Positions 17,305 to 25,523 are shown, counted from the first letter of the stretch. The stretch: 64,000 nt of DNA from Streptomyces sp. NBC_00670 (GCF_036226765.1 NZ_CP109017.1:682001-746000); one strand, 5' to 3'. Notes: generated by a model from the letters alone, not told the origin. A program made the numbers and translations.

Positions 17305-18123
17305 TCAGGGCACGCGCGCCACGCCGCCGAACTCGATCCATTCCTGTGTCTGCTGCCGGGGCGCCACCTCGGTGTCCGGGCGCCAGGTGGACACCTCCAC
17401 CAGCCCCGGCTCCAGGATCTCCAGCCCCTCGAACAGCTCGGCCACGTCCTGCTCCCGGCGCACCCGGCCCCAGTTGCCCTGCGTGGTGGTGTCCATGAAG
17501 TCGGTGACGAAGTCCCGCACCTCGGGGTCCTCGCTCACGAGCTGGCACATGACCAGGAGGCTGCCGGGCGCGAGCCGCTCCCGGACCCGGCGGGCAAGGG
17601 CGAGCGGGCCGTCGGTGTCGCTGTCCGGGATGCAGTGCATCACCGACACGAACAGCACACCCACCGGCTCGGAGAAGTCGATCAGCCGCCGGGTGTCCGG
17701 GTGGGAGAAGATCCCCTCGGTGTCCCGCATGTCCGCCTGGATGACGGCCGTGCGGTCGTTCTGGTCGAGCAGGGCGCGGCCGTGCACCAGCACCATCGGG
17801 TCGTTGTCGACGTACACCACCCGCGACTCGGGGTCGATGCGCTGGGCGACCTGATGGACGTTGTCCTGGGTGGGCAGGCCGGAGCCGTGGTCGAGGAACT
17901 GCCGGATGCCGTAGTCCTCGGCGAGCACCCGGACCACGCGCTGGAGGAAGCGGCGGTTGTTCACGGCCAGCACGCGCGTGCTGGGCACGACCTTGTCGAG
18001 TTCGTCGACCGCCGCCCGGTCCGCCGCGTAGTTGTCCTTGCCCCCGAGGTAGTAGTCGTACATGCGCGCGGCCGTGGGCACCGTCGCGTCGATCTCCCTG
18101 GACAACTCCCTGCCAGGCTGCAT
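17305..18123 (-). CDS. SAM-dependent methyltransferase (Methyltransf_19 family)
   Basis: A 272-aa protein of the actinomycete-specific family once called DUF574. N-terminal PTAARMYDYYLGGKDNYAADRAA is the family signature. QFLDHGSGLPTQDNVHQ is the SAM-binding segment, VVYVDNDPMVL holds the acidic residue that binds the SAM ribose, and VMHCIPD and MCQLVSED follow. Streptomyces genomes hold many copies, often beside XRE/DUF397 genes, as here. The natural substrate is unknown. It diverges from the PP2C gene at 18316. The last codons are echoed in an imperfect direct repeat just downstream (around 17260-17280). Confidence 0.9.
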   Translation of the reverse strand: MQPGRELSREIDATVPTAARMYDYYLGGKDNYAADRAAVDELDKVVPSTRVLAVNNRRFLQRVVRVLAEDYGIRQFLDHGSGLPTQDNVHQVAQRIDPESRVVYVDNDPMVLVHGRALLDQNDRTAVIQADMRDTEGIFSHPDTRRLIDFSEPVGVLFVSVMHCIPDSDTDGPLALARRVRERLAPGSLLVMCQLVSEDPEVRDFVTDFMDTTTQGNWGRVRREQDVAELFEGLEILEPGLVEVSTWRPDTEVAPRQQTQEWIEFGGVARVP

Positions 18124-18315
18124 TGGTTCCCCCAGAATCCGTACCGCGTGCGCCGCTCGGCAGCATCAGACAGTACCGCGTCCGCAGCCGCTGTTCGACG
18201 GTTCCGCGAGGAACGGTCCCGACCCGTACGGTCCTCGCGCGCCCGGGGTGCGCCGGGGGCGTGCGCGTAGGAGCGTAGGCGGGGAAGAGGAACCGGGCCG
18301 GCAGAGGGGAACGCC

Positions 18316-19443
18316 ATGGACGGGCGTGTGGCGCTGCGCCGCGACCGCCGGGAGGAGCGGGGCTGGCTGCGCGGCGCCCCGCCGCCCCGGTCCGTGCGTC
18401 TGCTTCCGTTCGCCCTGCTGCTGGGGATCTCGCTGGCGGGGCTGGTCAGCGGGCACTCGCTGGACATCGGCTTCCTCGTCGGCGCCGTCCCGCCGCTGGC
18501 GGTGCTGTCGTACGGGCCGCTGGCGACCGGGGTCCTCGGCGCTCTGGCCGTCCTGCTGCTGTACATCCCGGCGGTGCGGGTCGACCATCCCGGCAACACC
18601 GACCTGCTGACCATCTGCTTCGTCGCCGTCCTCAGCGTCTTCGCCGCGCTGGTGCGCAGCCGCCGCGACGCCCACCTCGTCACCGTGCGCACGGTCGCGG
18701 AGGCCGCGCAGTTCGCCGTGCTGCCGCCGCTGCCGGAGCGGGTCGGCCCGGTGCGGTGCGCGGGTCTGTACCGGGCGGCCGGGCGGGAGGCGCTGGTCGG
18801 GGGCGACTTCTTCGACATCCGGGACAGCCCGTACGGGATCCGGGCGGTGGTGGGCGACGTCCAGGGGCACGGTCTTTCGGCCGTCGGGACGGTGGTCTCG
18901 CTGCTGGGCGCGTTCCGGGAGGCGGTGCTCGACCAGCCGGACCTGCGGGACGTCGTGGCCCGGCTGGACCGCAGGCTGGTGACCGACACGGCGGGCACCG
19001 AGCACGCCGAGCTGTTCGCGACGGCGGTGCTGCTGGAGTTCTCCGCGGGGGCGCGGGAGGTGTGCGTGATGTGCTGCGGGCAGCCGCCGCCCCTGCTGCT
19101 GCGCGACGGGCGGGCGGTCGCGCTCGACGTGCCGGAGGCGCCGCCGCTCGGTCTCGGACTGGACGAGGGGGCACCGGTGCCCGAGGGGGTGCGGGTGCCG
19201 CTGCGGCCCGGCGACCGGTTGTTCGTGGTCACCGACGGGGTGACCGAGGCACGGGACGCGGCGGGGCGGTTCTATCCGCTCGGGGAACGGCTCGCGGGCC
19301 TCGCGGGCGCGGGGATCGCGCCCGCGACGGCGGTCCGGCGGGTGTGGGCGGACCTCGGCCGGTTCGCCGCGCGGCTCGACGACGACGTGACGATGCTGGT
19401 GCTGACCCCCGAGTCGCCGGGTCCGGAGGGCGCGAAGGCTTAG
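18316..19443 (+). CDS. Membrane-anchored SpoIIE-type PP2C phosphatase
   Basis: A 375-aa protein. Residues about 28-120 hold three or four membrane helices (LLPFALLLGISLAGLV, FLVGAVPPLAVLSYGPLATGVLGALAVLLLYIP, LLTICFVAVLSVFAALV). A cytoplasmic SpoIIE/PP2C domain follows, with GGDFFDI (about 161), GDVQGHG (about 180), VTDGVTEARD (about 305) and DDDVTMLVL (about 355) supplying the metal-binding acids. The start is ATG 18316 with GAGGGGAA upstream. It should dephosphorylate an anti-anti-sigma factor in response to a membrane signal. Its stop codon TAG lies inside the left arm of an inverted-repeat element (19441-19507), so its last residues may have been altered by that insertion. Confidence 0.92.
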   Translation: MDGRVALRRDRREERGWLRGAPPPRSVRLLPFALLLGISLAGLVSGHSLDIGFLVGAVPPLAVLSYGPLATGVLGALAVLLLYIPAVRVDHPGNTDLLTICFVAVLSVFAALVRSRRDAHLVTVRTVAEAAQFAVLPPLPERVGPVRCAGLYRAAGREALVGGDFFDIRDSPYGIRAVVGDVQGHGLSAVGTVVSLLGAFREAVLDQPDLRDVVARLDRRLVTDTAGTEHAELFATAVLLEFSAGAREVCVMCCGQPPPLLLRDGRAVALDVPEAPPLGLGLDEGAPVPEGVRVPLRPGDRLFVVTDGVTEARDAAGRFYPLGERLAGLAGAGIAPATAVRRVWADLGRFAARLDDDVTMLVLTPESPGPEGAKA

Positions 19444-19507
19444 GGTCTGTCGTTTGATGTGCGTGCCAGACCCCGCGTCTGCGAGCTGATCCAAACGACA
19501 GGCCCTA
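19441..19507. repeat. 67-bp inverted-repeat (MITE-like) element
   Basis: The left arm TAGGGTCTGTCGTTTG (19441-19456) and the right arm, whose reverse complement reads TAGGGCCTGTCGTTTG (right arm 19492-19507), match at 15 of 16 positions around a 35-bp centre. TTAG on the left and CTAG on the right fit YTAR-type target duplications. The GGCCTGTCGTTTG end resembles termini I recall from Streptomyces IS5-like elements, so this is probably an internally deleted copy or MITE. It can also fold into a hairpin and may terminate PP2C transcription. Confidence 0.65.
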
Positions 19508-19508
19508 G

Positions 19509-19525
19509 TAGTGCTTCGTTACGTT
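19509..19525. repeat. Left terminal inverted repeat of the IS
   Basis: TAGTGCTTCGTTACGTT, abutting CTAG at 19505-19508. Confidence 0.9.
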
Positions 19526-19560
19526 GAGTGATCTCGGCTGGTGGTGGGCAGCCTCCCAGG

Positions 19561-20796
19561 ATGAGGCTGGGGGAGGTGGAACGGCTCCGGGGCGAGTTGG
19601 CGGGGTTCGTTGCCGATGTGTTCGGGTCGTTGCCGCGCCGGGATCAGCGGCGGTGGGGCGAGTGTTATCTGCGGGGCCTGATGCTCGACGGCCGGCGCAA
19701 GTCGGTCCAGCCGATGGCCGAGCGGCTGCCGGACGGGAACATGCAGGCCCTGCAGCAGTTCGTGAACCAGTCGCCGTGGGATCCGCTGCCAGTCAGGCAG
19801 CGGATCGCTGAGCGGCTGTCCGAGGTGATCACTCCTGAGGTGTGGGTGATCGACGACGTGTCGTTCCCCAAGTGCGGCAAGGCGTCGGCCGGGGTGGCCC
19901 GCCAATACTGCGGAGCGGTCGGCAAACGCGCGAACTGCCAGGTCGCGGTCAGCGTCCATGCCGCCACCGACACCGCGTCCTGCCCGCTGAACTGGGAGTT
20001 GTATCTGCCGCGCGAGTGGACGGACGAACCGGACCGCTGCCGCCGGGCCGGAGTCCCCGACGACGTCGTCCACCAGGAGAAGTGGCGTCTCGCGCTCGGC
20101 CTGCTCGACAGCCTGACCGACTGGCGGTTGAAGGCGCCGGTCGTGGTCGCCGACGCCGGCTACGGCGTCAGCACCCCCTTCCGCCTCGGCCTCGAGAAGC
20201 GAGGACTGTCCTACGTCCTCGCGCTGACCGGCAAGGAAGTCGCCCACCCGGAGGAGGTCGAGCCGCACCAGCCCGTCTACGGCGGGCTCGGACCGCCGAC
20301 CCTGCCCCGCTACCGCACCCCACCCCGAGCCGTTTCCGCCCTTGCGGCGCGGGCCAGTGCCAGCCGGTTCACCGAGGTGACCTGGAGGCAGGGCAGCAAA
20401 GGCGCGATGACCTCACGGTTCGCGGTGCTGACAGTGCGGCCCGCGGGCAAGCAATGCCTGGCCGCTGCCCAGGAGGCGGGCGGCGGCCGCAACCACTGGA
20501 ACGGAGTCCTGCCCTCCCAGACCCTGCTGGTCGAATGGCCGGACGGCCAGGACGCTCCGACCGGCTACTGGATATCAAACCTGCCCGCCACCACCCCGGT
20601 CGCTGACCTGGTGCGGTGGGCGAAGATGCGCTGGCGCATCGAGCACGACTACCGCGAGCTCAAGCACGGACTCGGGCTGGACCACTTCGAAGGCCGCACC
20701 TGGCGCGGCTGGCACCACCACGTCACCCTCGTCACCGCCGCCCAGGCCTTCCTCACCCTCCGGCGGCTCGACCCAAAAGCCCACATGCCGGCCTGA
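19561..20796 (+). CDS. IS701-family DDE transposase, possible -1 frameshift at its 3' end
   Basis: A 411-aa product from ATG 19561 (an upstream GTG at 19528 is also possible). DDE-type landmarks: VWVIDDVSFPKCG (first Asp), VVVADAGYG (second Asp) and RWRIEHDYRELKHGLGLDHFEGR (the catalytic Glu region, YREL-type). The zero frame stops at 20796, 120 bp short of the right end. Just before it, in frame, is C CCA AAA (20772-20778), a canonical -1 slippery heptamer. Slipping there would add SPHAGLTLYQVLDVLQDLL and run to 20906, inside the terminal repeat, giving about 447 residues. Either programmed frameshifting or a simple frameshift mutation explains this. Confidence 0.88.
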   Translation: MRLGEVERLRGELAGFVADVFGSLPRRDQRRWGECYLRGLMLDGRRKSVQPMAERLPDGNMQALQQFVNQSPWDPLPVRQRIAERLSEVITPEVWVIDDVSFPKCGKASAGVARQYCGAVGKRANCQVAVSVHAATDTASCPLNWELYLPREWTDEPDRCRRAGVPDDVVHQEKWRLALGLLDSLTDWRLKAPVVVADAGYGVSTPFRLGLEKRGLSYVLALTGKEVAHPEEVEPHQPVYGGLGPPTLPRYRTPPRAVSALAARASASRFTEVTWRQGSKGAMTSRFAVLTVRPAGKQCLAAAQEAGGGRNHWNGVLPSQTLLVEWPDGQDAPTGYWISNLPATTPVADLVRWAKMRWRIEHDYRELKHGLGLDHFEGRTWRGWHHHVTLVTAAQAFLTLRRLDPKAHMPA

Positions 20797-20899
20797 CCCT
20801 CTACCAGGTCCTCGATGTCCTCCAGGACCTGCTGAGGTGCTGGACCGGCACCTGCACCACCTGCGGTCGACCACTCACCACACGCAGAATCAGACCCAG

Positions 20900-20916
20900 A
20901 ACCTAACGAAGCACTA
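20900..20916. repeat. Right terminal inverted repeat of the IS
   Basis: Its reverse complement reads TAGTGCTTCGTTAGGTT, one mismatch to the left end, abutting CTAG at 20917-20920. The stop codon of the -1-frame extension of the transposase (20904-20906) falls inside this repeat. Confidence 0.9.
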
Positions 20917-20929
20917 CTAGGGTCGATGG

Positions 20930-21550
20930 ATGGCGAAGTACTTCGACGTTCATCCGGACAACCCCCAGGCGCGCACCATCGGGCAGGTTGCCGACAGCAT
21001 TCGTGACGGTGCGCTCGTGGTGTATCCGACGGACTCCTGTTTCGCTCTCGGGTGCCGGCTGGGCAGCCGGGACGGGATGGAGCGGATCCGGACCATCCGG
21101 CAGCTCGACAGCCGGCACCACTTCACCCTGGTCTGCCGGGACTTCGCACAGCTCGGCCAGTTCGTCCGGGTCGACAACGACGTGTTCCGCGCGGTGAAGG
21201 CGTCCACGCCCGGCAGCTACACGTTCATCCTGCCGGCCACCCCCGAGGTGCCGCGCAAGCTGCTGCACCCGAAGAAGCGGACGGTCGGCGTGCGCATCCC
21301 CGACCACCGGGTCGCCCAGGCGCTCCTCGCCGAGCTGGGCGAGCCGCTGCTGTCCAGCACGCTGCTGCTGCCGGACGAGGAGGAGCCGATGACGGTCGGC
21401 TGGGAGATCAAGGAGCGGCTCGACCACGTCGTCGACGCGGTGATCGACTCCGGGGACTGCGGCACCGAGCCGACGACGGTGGTCGACTTCTCGGGCGGCG
21501 AGGCGGAGATCGTCCGCCGGGGCGCGGGGGACCCGTCCCGGTTCGAGTGA
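20930..21550 (+). CDS. Sua5/YciO/YrdC family protein
   Basis: A 206-aa protein of the YrdC-like double-stranded-RNA-binding fold, closest in appearance to the YciO branch. It has LVVYPTDSCFALGCRLGS (the nucleotide-binding start), a tract RIRTIRQLDSRHHFTLVC in place of the classic KxR motif, TPGSYTFILPATPEVPRKLL and KKRTVGVRIPDHRV. YrdC/TsaC makes threonylcarbamoyl-AMP for the t6A tRNA modification. YciO proteins have lower or unclear activity, so I do not assign the essential role. Start ATG 20930; AGGG at 20919-20922 is formed partly by the CTAG duplication. The IS ends 13 bp upstream, so expression may depend on the IS. Confidence 0.88.
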   Translation: MAKYFDVHPDNPQARTIGQVADSIRDGALVVYPTDSCFALGCRLGSRDGMERIRTIRQLDSRHHFTLVCRDFAQLGQFVRVDNDVFRAVKASTPGSYTFILPATPEVPRKLLHPKKRTVGVRIPDHRVAQALLAELGEPLLSSTLLLPDEEEPMTVGWEIKERLDHVVDAVIDSGDCGTEPTTVVDFSGGEAEIVRRGAGDPSRFE

Positions 21551-22427
21551 ACGGCGGGCGGGGCCGAGGGGAGGCGCCGTCGGCCTGGGTCCGCGGCCGG
21601 CGCGGGCCGCGGGGCGGCGGGGCCTGCCGCCGGTGTACGTCTGCGGCCGGTGGGGCCGTTGCCGGGTGGACCGGCGGCCCCACCGGCCCGCGTGCCGCGG
21701 GACCGTCCACGCGGGGCGTGGCGGAACGCGGGCCGCGCGGCCGGGTGACGGTCGGCCGGGTGGCGCCGACGGCCGCCGCGGTCCCGCGACGGCGGGCGGC
21801 GGCCGTCGCCTCCCTGCCCACGGGAGGCGGTTCCTCGGGCGGCCGGTGCGCGGAGCGCGTCCGGCCGCACACCCACGGTCCTGCACCCGGGGACGGGGCG
21901 CCAGACGCGATCCGGCCTGTGCGTCCGGCATTTTCCAGCGGCAGGGGCGCGCGCGCACGCAGGTCACGGGCGGGGGCCTGGCACATGCGGGGGCGCGGGC
22001 GGCTTTGAACAGGGGCGTCGGGCCGCCCGGCGGTGGCCGGTCTCACCGCCCCGGGCGCGTGCCGTACGCCCGCTTCCGTACGGCCCGCGCCCGGGGCGCA
22101 AGCGGAGGGGGGCCGCCGGGAGCGGGCCGTACGGAGTGGGGCGCACTGATCACCGTCAGTCTCCCACCGACCGCGCTCCGCGTCGCGCCGGAGGGCGGTC
22201 CCGCGTCCCGTGGGTGGAGGCACAGCCCCAGGTGAGCCGTGCCGCGTCTCTCCCGAGATGCGGAAAGGGGGTGTTTGGCCGCAGAGTGGCAGGGCAAGCG
22301 GAATTTCGTGCTTCGGACCGGAGGCGCGCCAGCGGGAGCGGTACATCGGCTCTCCCGGACTTCCGGTGAGCCGAGCGATCCGCCTCCCACGGTCATCCCT
22401 GACAGCATCGTGGAGGAGCTGTTCCGC
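21551..22427. other. Long gene-free, GC-rich spacer upstream of the sigma factor gene
   Basis: About 880 bp without a convincing gene. The open frames here are Arg/Gly/Pro-rich on both strands and have no start signal or recognisable domain. It contains the hairpin at 21647-21686 and repeated CCGTACG hexamer-type motifs around 22060-22130. A weak SigB-like pair (GTTT, 15 bp, GGGCAA) occurs near 22272-22297. A long untranslated leader or multiple promoters for the sigma gene are possible. Confidence 0.5.
21647..21686. terminator. 12-bp stem hairpin downstream of the YrdC-family gene
   Basis: CCGGTGGGGCCG (21647-21658) and CGGCCCCACCGG (21675-21686) pair perfectly around a 16-nt loop about 100 bp after the stop at 21550. 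It is a probable terminator without a U-tract. Confidence 0.55.
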
Positions 22428-23288
22428 ATGCTCACTGACACCCCCACAAGCCGTCCCGGCGCCCCCGCTCGTCCCACCCCCCGTGGACCGCGAGCGCACG
22501 ACGACGCGCCCGACACGGCTTCGGACTTCGCCCGGCTCGCCGCCCTGGAGGACGGCCCCGAGCGCGAGGCCCTGCGCGACGAGCTGGTGACGGCCTGGCT
22601 GCCCATGGCCCACCGCATCGCCGGTCGCTTCCGCGACCGCGGTGAATCGCTCGAGGACCTGCGCCAGGTCGCGGCCCTCGGCCTGGTCAAGGCCATCGAC
22701 CGGTACGACTGCGAGCGCGGCGCGTTCGAGAGTTACGCCGTGCCGACCATCACCGGCGAGATCAAACGGCACTTCCGTGACCGCATGTGGGCCCTGCGGG
22801 TGCCCCGGCGGGTGCAGGAACTGCGCAACAAGGTGCGCGTCGCCCGCCGCGAGCTGATGCAGAGCCCCGGCTCCCCCGAGCCGTCCGCCGCCGACGTGGC
22901 CCGGCACACCGGGCTGACGGAGGAGGAGGTCGGCACCGGGATGGAGGCGCTGGAGAGCTTCAGCACCCTGTCGCTGGACGCGGCGATGTCCGCCGACGAC
23001 GACGCCTACAGCCTGGCCGACACCCTCGGGGTCGCGGAGGCGAGCTACGACGTCGTCGTCGACCGCGAGGCCGCGAAGGAGGGGCTGCGGCGCCTGCCCG
23101 AGCGGGAGCGGGCCATCCTGTACATGCGGTTCTTCCAGGACATGACCCAGAACCGCATCGCGGACCGCCTCGGCATCTCGCAGATGCACGTCTCGCGGCT
23201 GATCAGCCGCAGTTGTGCGCGAGTGCGGGAAGAGGCCATCGGACGCGGTGCCGACCGCCGCGAGCCCGGGCGTACGGACGCCGGGTGA
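22428..23288 (+). CDS. RNA polymerase sigma factor of the SigB/SigF/SigG subfamily
   Basis: A 286-aa group 3 sigma factor. Region 2 shows DELVTAWLPMAHRIAGRF, DLRQVAALGLVKAIDRYD and GAFESYAVPTITGEIKRHFRDRMWALRVPRRVQEL. Region 3 follows (PSAADVARHTGLTEEEVGTGMEAL). Region 4 has LPERERAILYMRFFQDMTQNRIADRLGISQMHVSRLISRS, the -35-binding helix-turn-helix. ATG 22428 has GGAGGAG 9 nt upstream; the frame upstream is open but not coding-like. Sigma factors of this class direct stress and developmental genes and are held by anti-sigma factors relieved by PP2C phosphatases, two of which lie in this window. No anti-sigma gene is adjacent. Confidence 0.94.
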   Translation: MLTDTPTSRPGAPARPTPRGPRAHDDAPDTASDFARLAALEDGPEREALRDELVTAWLPMAHRIAGRFRDRGESLEDLRQVAALGLVKAIDRYDCERGAFESYAVPTITGEIKRHFRDRMWALRVPRRVQELRNKVRVARRELMQSPGSPEPSAADVARHTGLTEEEVGTGMEALESFSTLSLDAAMSADDDAYSLADTLGVAEASYDVVVDREAAKEGLRRLPERERAILYMRFFQDMTQNRIADRLGISQMHVSRLISRSCARVREEAIGRGADRREPGRTDAG

Positions 23289-23407
23289 GCGCCCCGCATC
23301 CGCACCGCACCGGGTCTCCACCCACCTCGTCCGCTCCACCCTCCTCGCCCCCTCCGGTCCGCTCGGCCGCCGACGGACTCTCCGCCTGTGACCACCAAGG
23401 AGTGCAC

Positions 23408-23707
23408 ATGCTGATGCCTCACCCCGCGACGCTGCGCAAGCTCGTCGAGGAGTACCAGGCGCTCGCCGCCCTGGAGGCCGCCGACGGCGCCGCCAAGTCC
23501 GGGGCGCGCGTCCAGGACCTCGCGTACACGCTGTGCGTGTCCACCGGCACCCGGGACGTGCAGCAGGCACTGGACTACGCGCGGCAGTACCTGGCCGCCG
23601 CCGGCGAGCAGGTCGTGCCGGCCGTCACCCCGCTGCGTACGCGCCCCGGTGTGCGCCGGGACGGGGCGATGTCCGTGCGGGAACCCGTCGAGGGCGTCGG
23701 TTTCTGA
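23408..23707 (+). CDS. DUF5133 domain protein
   Basis: A 99-aa protein beginning MLMPHPATLRKLVEEYQALAALE, with AAGGAG 5 nt before ATG 23408 (ATG 23414 is an alternative). The central RVQDLAYTLCVSTGTRDVQQALDYARQYL is the DUF5133 core. The family is small, cytoplasmic, common in Streptomyces and of unknown function; it often lies near SigB-type sigma factor genes, as here 120 bp downstream. The tail is disordered. Confidence 0.85.
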   Translation: MLMPHPATLRKLVEEYQALAALEAADGAAKSGARVQDLAYTLCVSTGTRDVQQALDYARQYLAAAGEQVVPAVTPLRTRPGVRRDGAMSVREPVEGVGF

Positions 23708-23848
23708 ACCGGCCGCGGCCTGCGGGCGGCCCCGTCGCGGCGGCGGGGCCGCCTCGTTACAGCCGCGGCCGGACGGGCACCCGGAGGGCAGCCGGGCCCG
23801 GCCCCTTCGGCCGGCCCCGGGTCCGTACGGGCAGCAAGAGGAGACACC

Positions 23849-24064
23849 ATGACGACGTCACAACCCGATCCGTCCCAGCCCTCCGGGCCCACCGGCGAGC
23901 GCGCCACGCCGGACGCCCTGCTGCACGCCCGCTCCGACGGCGAGGTCTCCCCGGAGGACGTGGTGCTCGCCTCGGGCAAGGACATCACCGAGCACAACCT
24001 GGACTGGGCCAGGCGCAAGCTCGCGGCGGAGGGTCCGGCCGCGCTGGACAAGCTCCTGCCCTGA
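23849..24064 (+). CDS. Small conserved hypothetical protein, 71 aa
   Basis: MTTSQPDPSQPSGPTGERATPDALL, then HARSDGEVSPEDVVLASGKDITEHNLDWARRKLAAEG, preceded by AGAGGAGACACC at a good ribosome-binding distance. The N-terminus is disordered and the C-terminal 40 residues are likely two helices. It contains no cysteines or membrane span. I recall similar short proteins in Streptomyces but know of no function. It follows the sigma factor and DUF5133 genes on the same strand, so it may be a target of that sigma factor. Confidence 0.75.
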   Translation: MTTSQPDPSQPSGPTGERATPDALLHARSDGEVSPEDVVLASGKDITEHNLDWARRKLAAEGPAALDKLLP

Positions 24065-24294
24065 CCCCCGCGTTCACCCGGTTCCCCGTGTCCCCGGCCA
24101 GGGACGCGGGGAACTGACGCGAGCAACCCGCAACGAACCGGTACCTGTCCACAACGACCGCTTGACTACCACCTGTCACACACGATTGGCTCCGGGCGAG
24201 CGACAAGCCCGGATCACCGGTGCACTCCCCCGTGCAGCCGCCGGCATCGCTGCCTTCCCTTCGGCTCGGCCGCACAGCGAGGTGCCGCACCACC

Positions 24295-25308
24295 ATGAAG
24301 ACCACTCCCCCGTCCCGCCGCTCCCCGGCGTCCGCGCGCCGCACCGCCCTCGCCGCGGGAGCCGTCGCCGTCGTCCTGCTCGCGGCGGCCTGCTCCGGCT
24401 CGGACGCGGGGGCGGACGCCGACGCGGCGGGGAAGGCCGCCGACGGGCGGATGCGGATCGCCCTGATCACGCACGGCGCCGAGGGCGACGCCTTCTGGGA
24501 ACGGGTGCGCGCGGGCGCCGACGCCGCCGCCGCGAAGGACCACATCGACCTGACCTACGCGAGCGACCCGGACGCCGCCGCCCAGGCCGACCTGGTGCGG
24601 GACGCCGTGCGCGACCGGGTGGACGGCATCGCGGTGACGCTGGCCAAGCCGGAGGCCATGCGGGCGGTGGTCGCCGAGGCACGGTCCGCCAAGATCCCGG
24701 TGGTCGGCCTCAACTCCGGCATCGACGCCTGGAAGTCGGACGGTCTGCTGGAGTACTACGGCCAGGACGAGAGCGTCGCCGGCCGTGCCGTCGGCGACAA
24801 GCTGGACAGTCTCAAGGCCAAGCACACGCTGTGCGTCATCCACGAGCAGGGCAACGTGGCGCTGGAGGCGCGCTGCGCCGGGGTGAAGAAGACGTTCGAC
24901 GGCCGCACGGACATCCTCTACGTGGACGGCACCGACATCCCGGCGCTCACCGCCGCCGTCACCTCCCGGCTGCGCCAGGACCCGACCGTCGACGAAGTCG
25001 TGGCCAACGGCGCGCAGTTCGCGCTGGCGTCCGTGAAGGCCGTGAAGGCGGCGGGCAGTCGCGCCGACGTCTCCACGTTCGACCTCAACGCGGACCTGGT
25101 GAAGGCCGTGCGGAGCGGCGACGTGCGGTTCGCCGTGGACCAGCAGCCGTATCTTCAGGGCTATCTCGCCGTGGACGGGCTGTGGTTGTACCGCACCAAC
25201 GGCAACCTCAGCGGCGGCGGCACGGCACCGGTGCTCACCGGGCCCGCCTTCGTGACCAAGGAGAACGCCGCCGAGGTCGCCAAGTACGCGGCGGGTGGCA
25301 CCCGTTGA
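24295..25308 (+). CDS. Orphan sugar-type (RbsB-like) substrate-binding lipoprotein
   Basis: A 337-aa periplasmic-binding-type protein. The lipoprotein signal ends in LLAAAC with the acylated Cys near residue 32. The mature part is a type I ribose/galactose-binding fold: RIALITHGAEGDAFWERVRAGADAAAA, the conserved DGIAVTLAKPEAM, IPVVGLNSGIDAWKS, VDEVVANGAQFALASVKAV, FDLNADLVKAVRSGDVRFAVDQQPYLQGYLAVD. ATG 24295 has GAGGTG upstream. No permease or ATPase gene is adjacent. Instead a conservon follows 215 bp downstream on the same strand, whose first product has a large extracytoplasmic sensor. I infer it may deliver a ligand to that sensor rather than to a transporter. Confidence 0.88.
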   Translation: MKTTPPSRRSPASARRTALAAGAVAVVLLAAACSGSDAGADADAAGKAADGRMRIALITHGAEGDAFWERVRAGADAAAAKDHIDLTYASDPDAAAQADLVRDAVRDRVDGIAVTLAKPEAMRAVVAEARSAKIPVVGLNSGIDAWKSDGLLEYYGQDESVAGRAVGDKLDSLKAKHTLCVIHEQGNVALEARCAGVKKTFDGRTDILYVDGTDIPALTAAVTSRLRQDPTVDEVVANGAQFALASVKAVKAAGSRADVSTFDLNADLVKAVRSGDVRFAVDQQPYLQGYLAVDGLWLYRTNGNLSGGGTAPVLTGPAFVTKENAAEVAKYAAGGTR

Positions 25309-25523
25309 GCCGCCGGGCCGCCGCCCGGCCGGTCCGGACGGGGGCTCACGGTGCGTACGAGCACCGGTACGGATAGCATCGGCGCACCCCGCCCGCGTGC
25401 GGGACGCCCGCGACCACCCCCTCGCGCCCGTCCCCCCGCCCGCACTCCCGTCCCCGTCCCTGTCCCCGTTCCGTTCCGTTTCCGCCCTTCGCTCCTGCCC
25501 CCGCTGCTCCCCCTAGGACGACG

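Larger units (their letters stand above)
19509..20916 (+). mobile_element. IS701-family insertion sequence, 1408 bp, with 4-bp CTAG target duplication
   Basis: Terminal inverted repeats read TAGTGCTTCGTTAcGTT on the left and TAGTGCTTCGTTAgGTT on the right (reverse complement), 16 of 17 matching. CTAG is duplicated directly outside both ends (19505-19508 and 20917-20920), as expected for IS701-type 4-bp duplications. The single gene is a DDE transposase. The left target is the right tip of the 67-bp inverted-repeat element, so the two insertions are nested. The right end lies 13 bp before the start codon of the YrdC-family gene, separating that gene from any native upstream promoter. Intact ends suggest a recent insertion. 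Confidence 0.92.

Noticed and set aside
20616..20906. A separate small gene at the 3' end of the IS.
   Set aside because: Its only protein-like part (GLTLYQVLDVLQDLL onward) is the natural C-terminus of the transposase in the -1 frame, so I annotated it as a frameshift extension.
21633..22235. Open frames in the 880-bp spacer before the sigma factor gene.
   Set aside because: Compositionally biased translations on both strands, no ribosome-binding site and no similarity that I recognise.
22272..22297. SigB-type promoter (GTTT, 15 bp, GGGCAA) for the sigma factor gene.
   Set aside because: The -10 matches only about 4 of 6 positions and such short motifs are expected by chance; mentioned only within the spacer entry.
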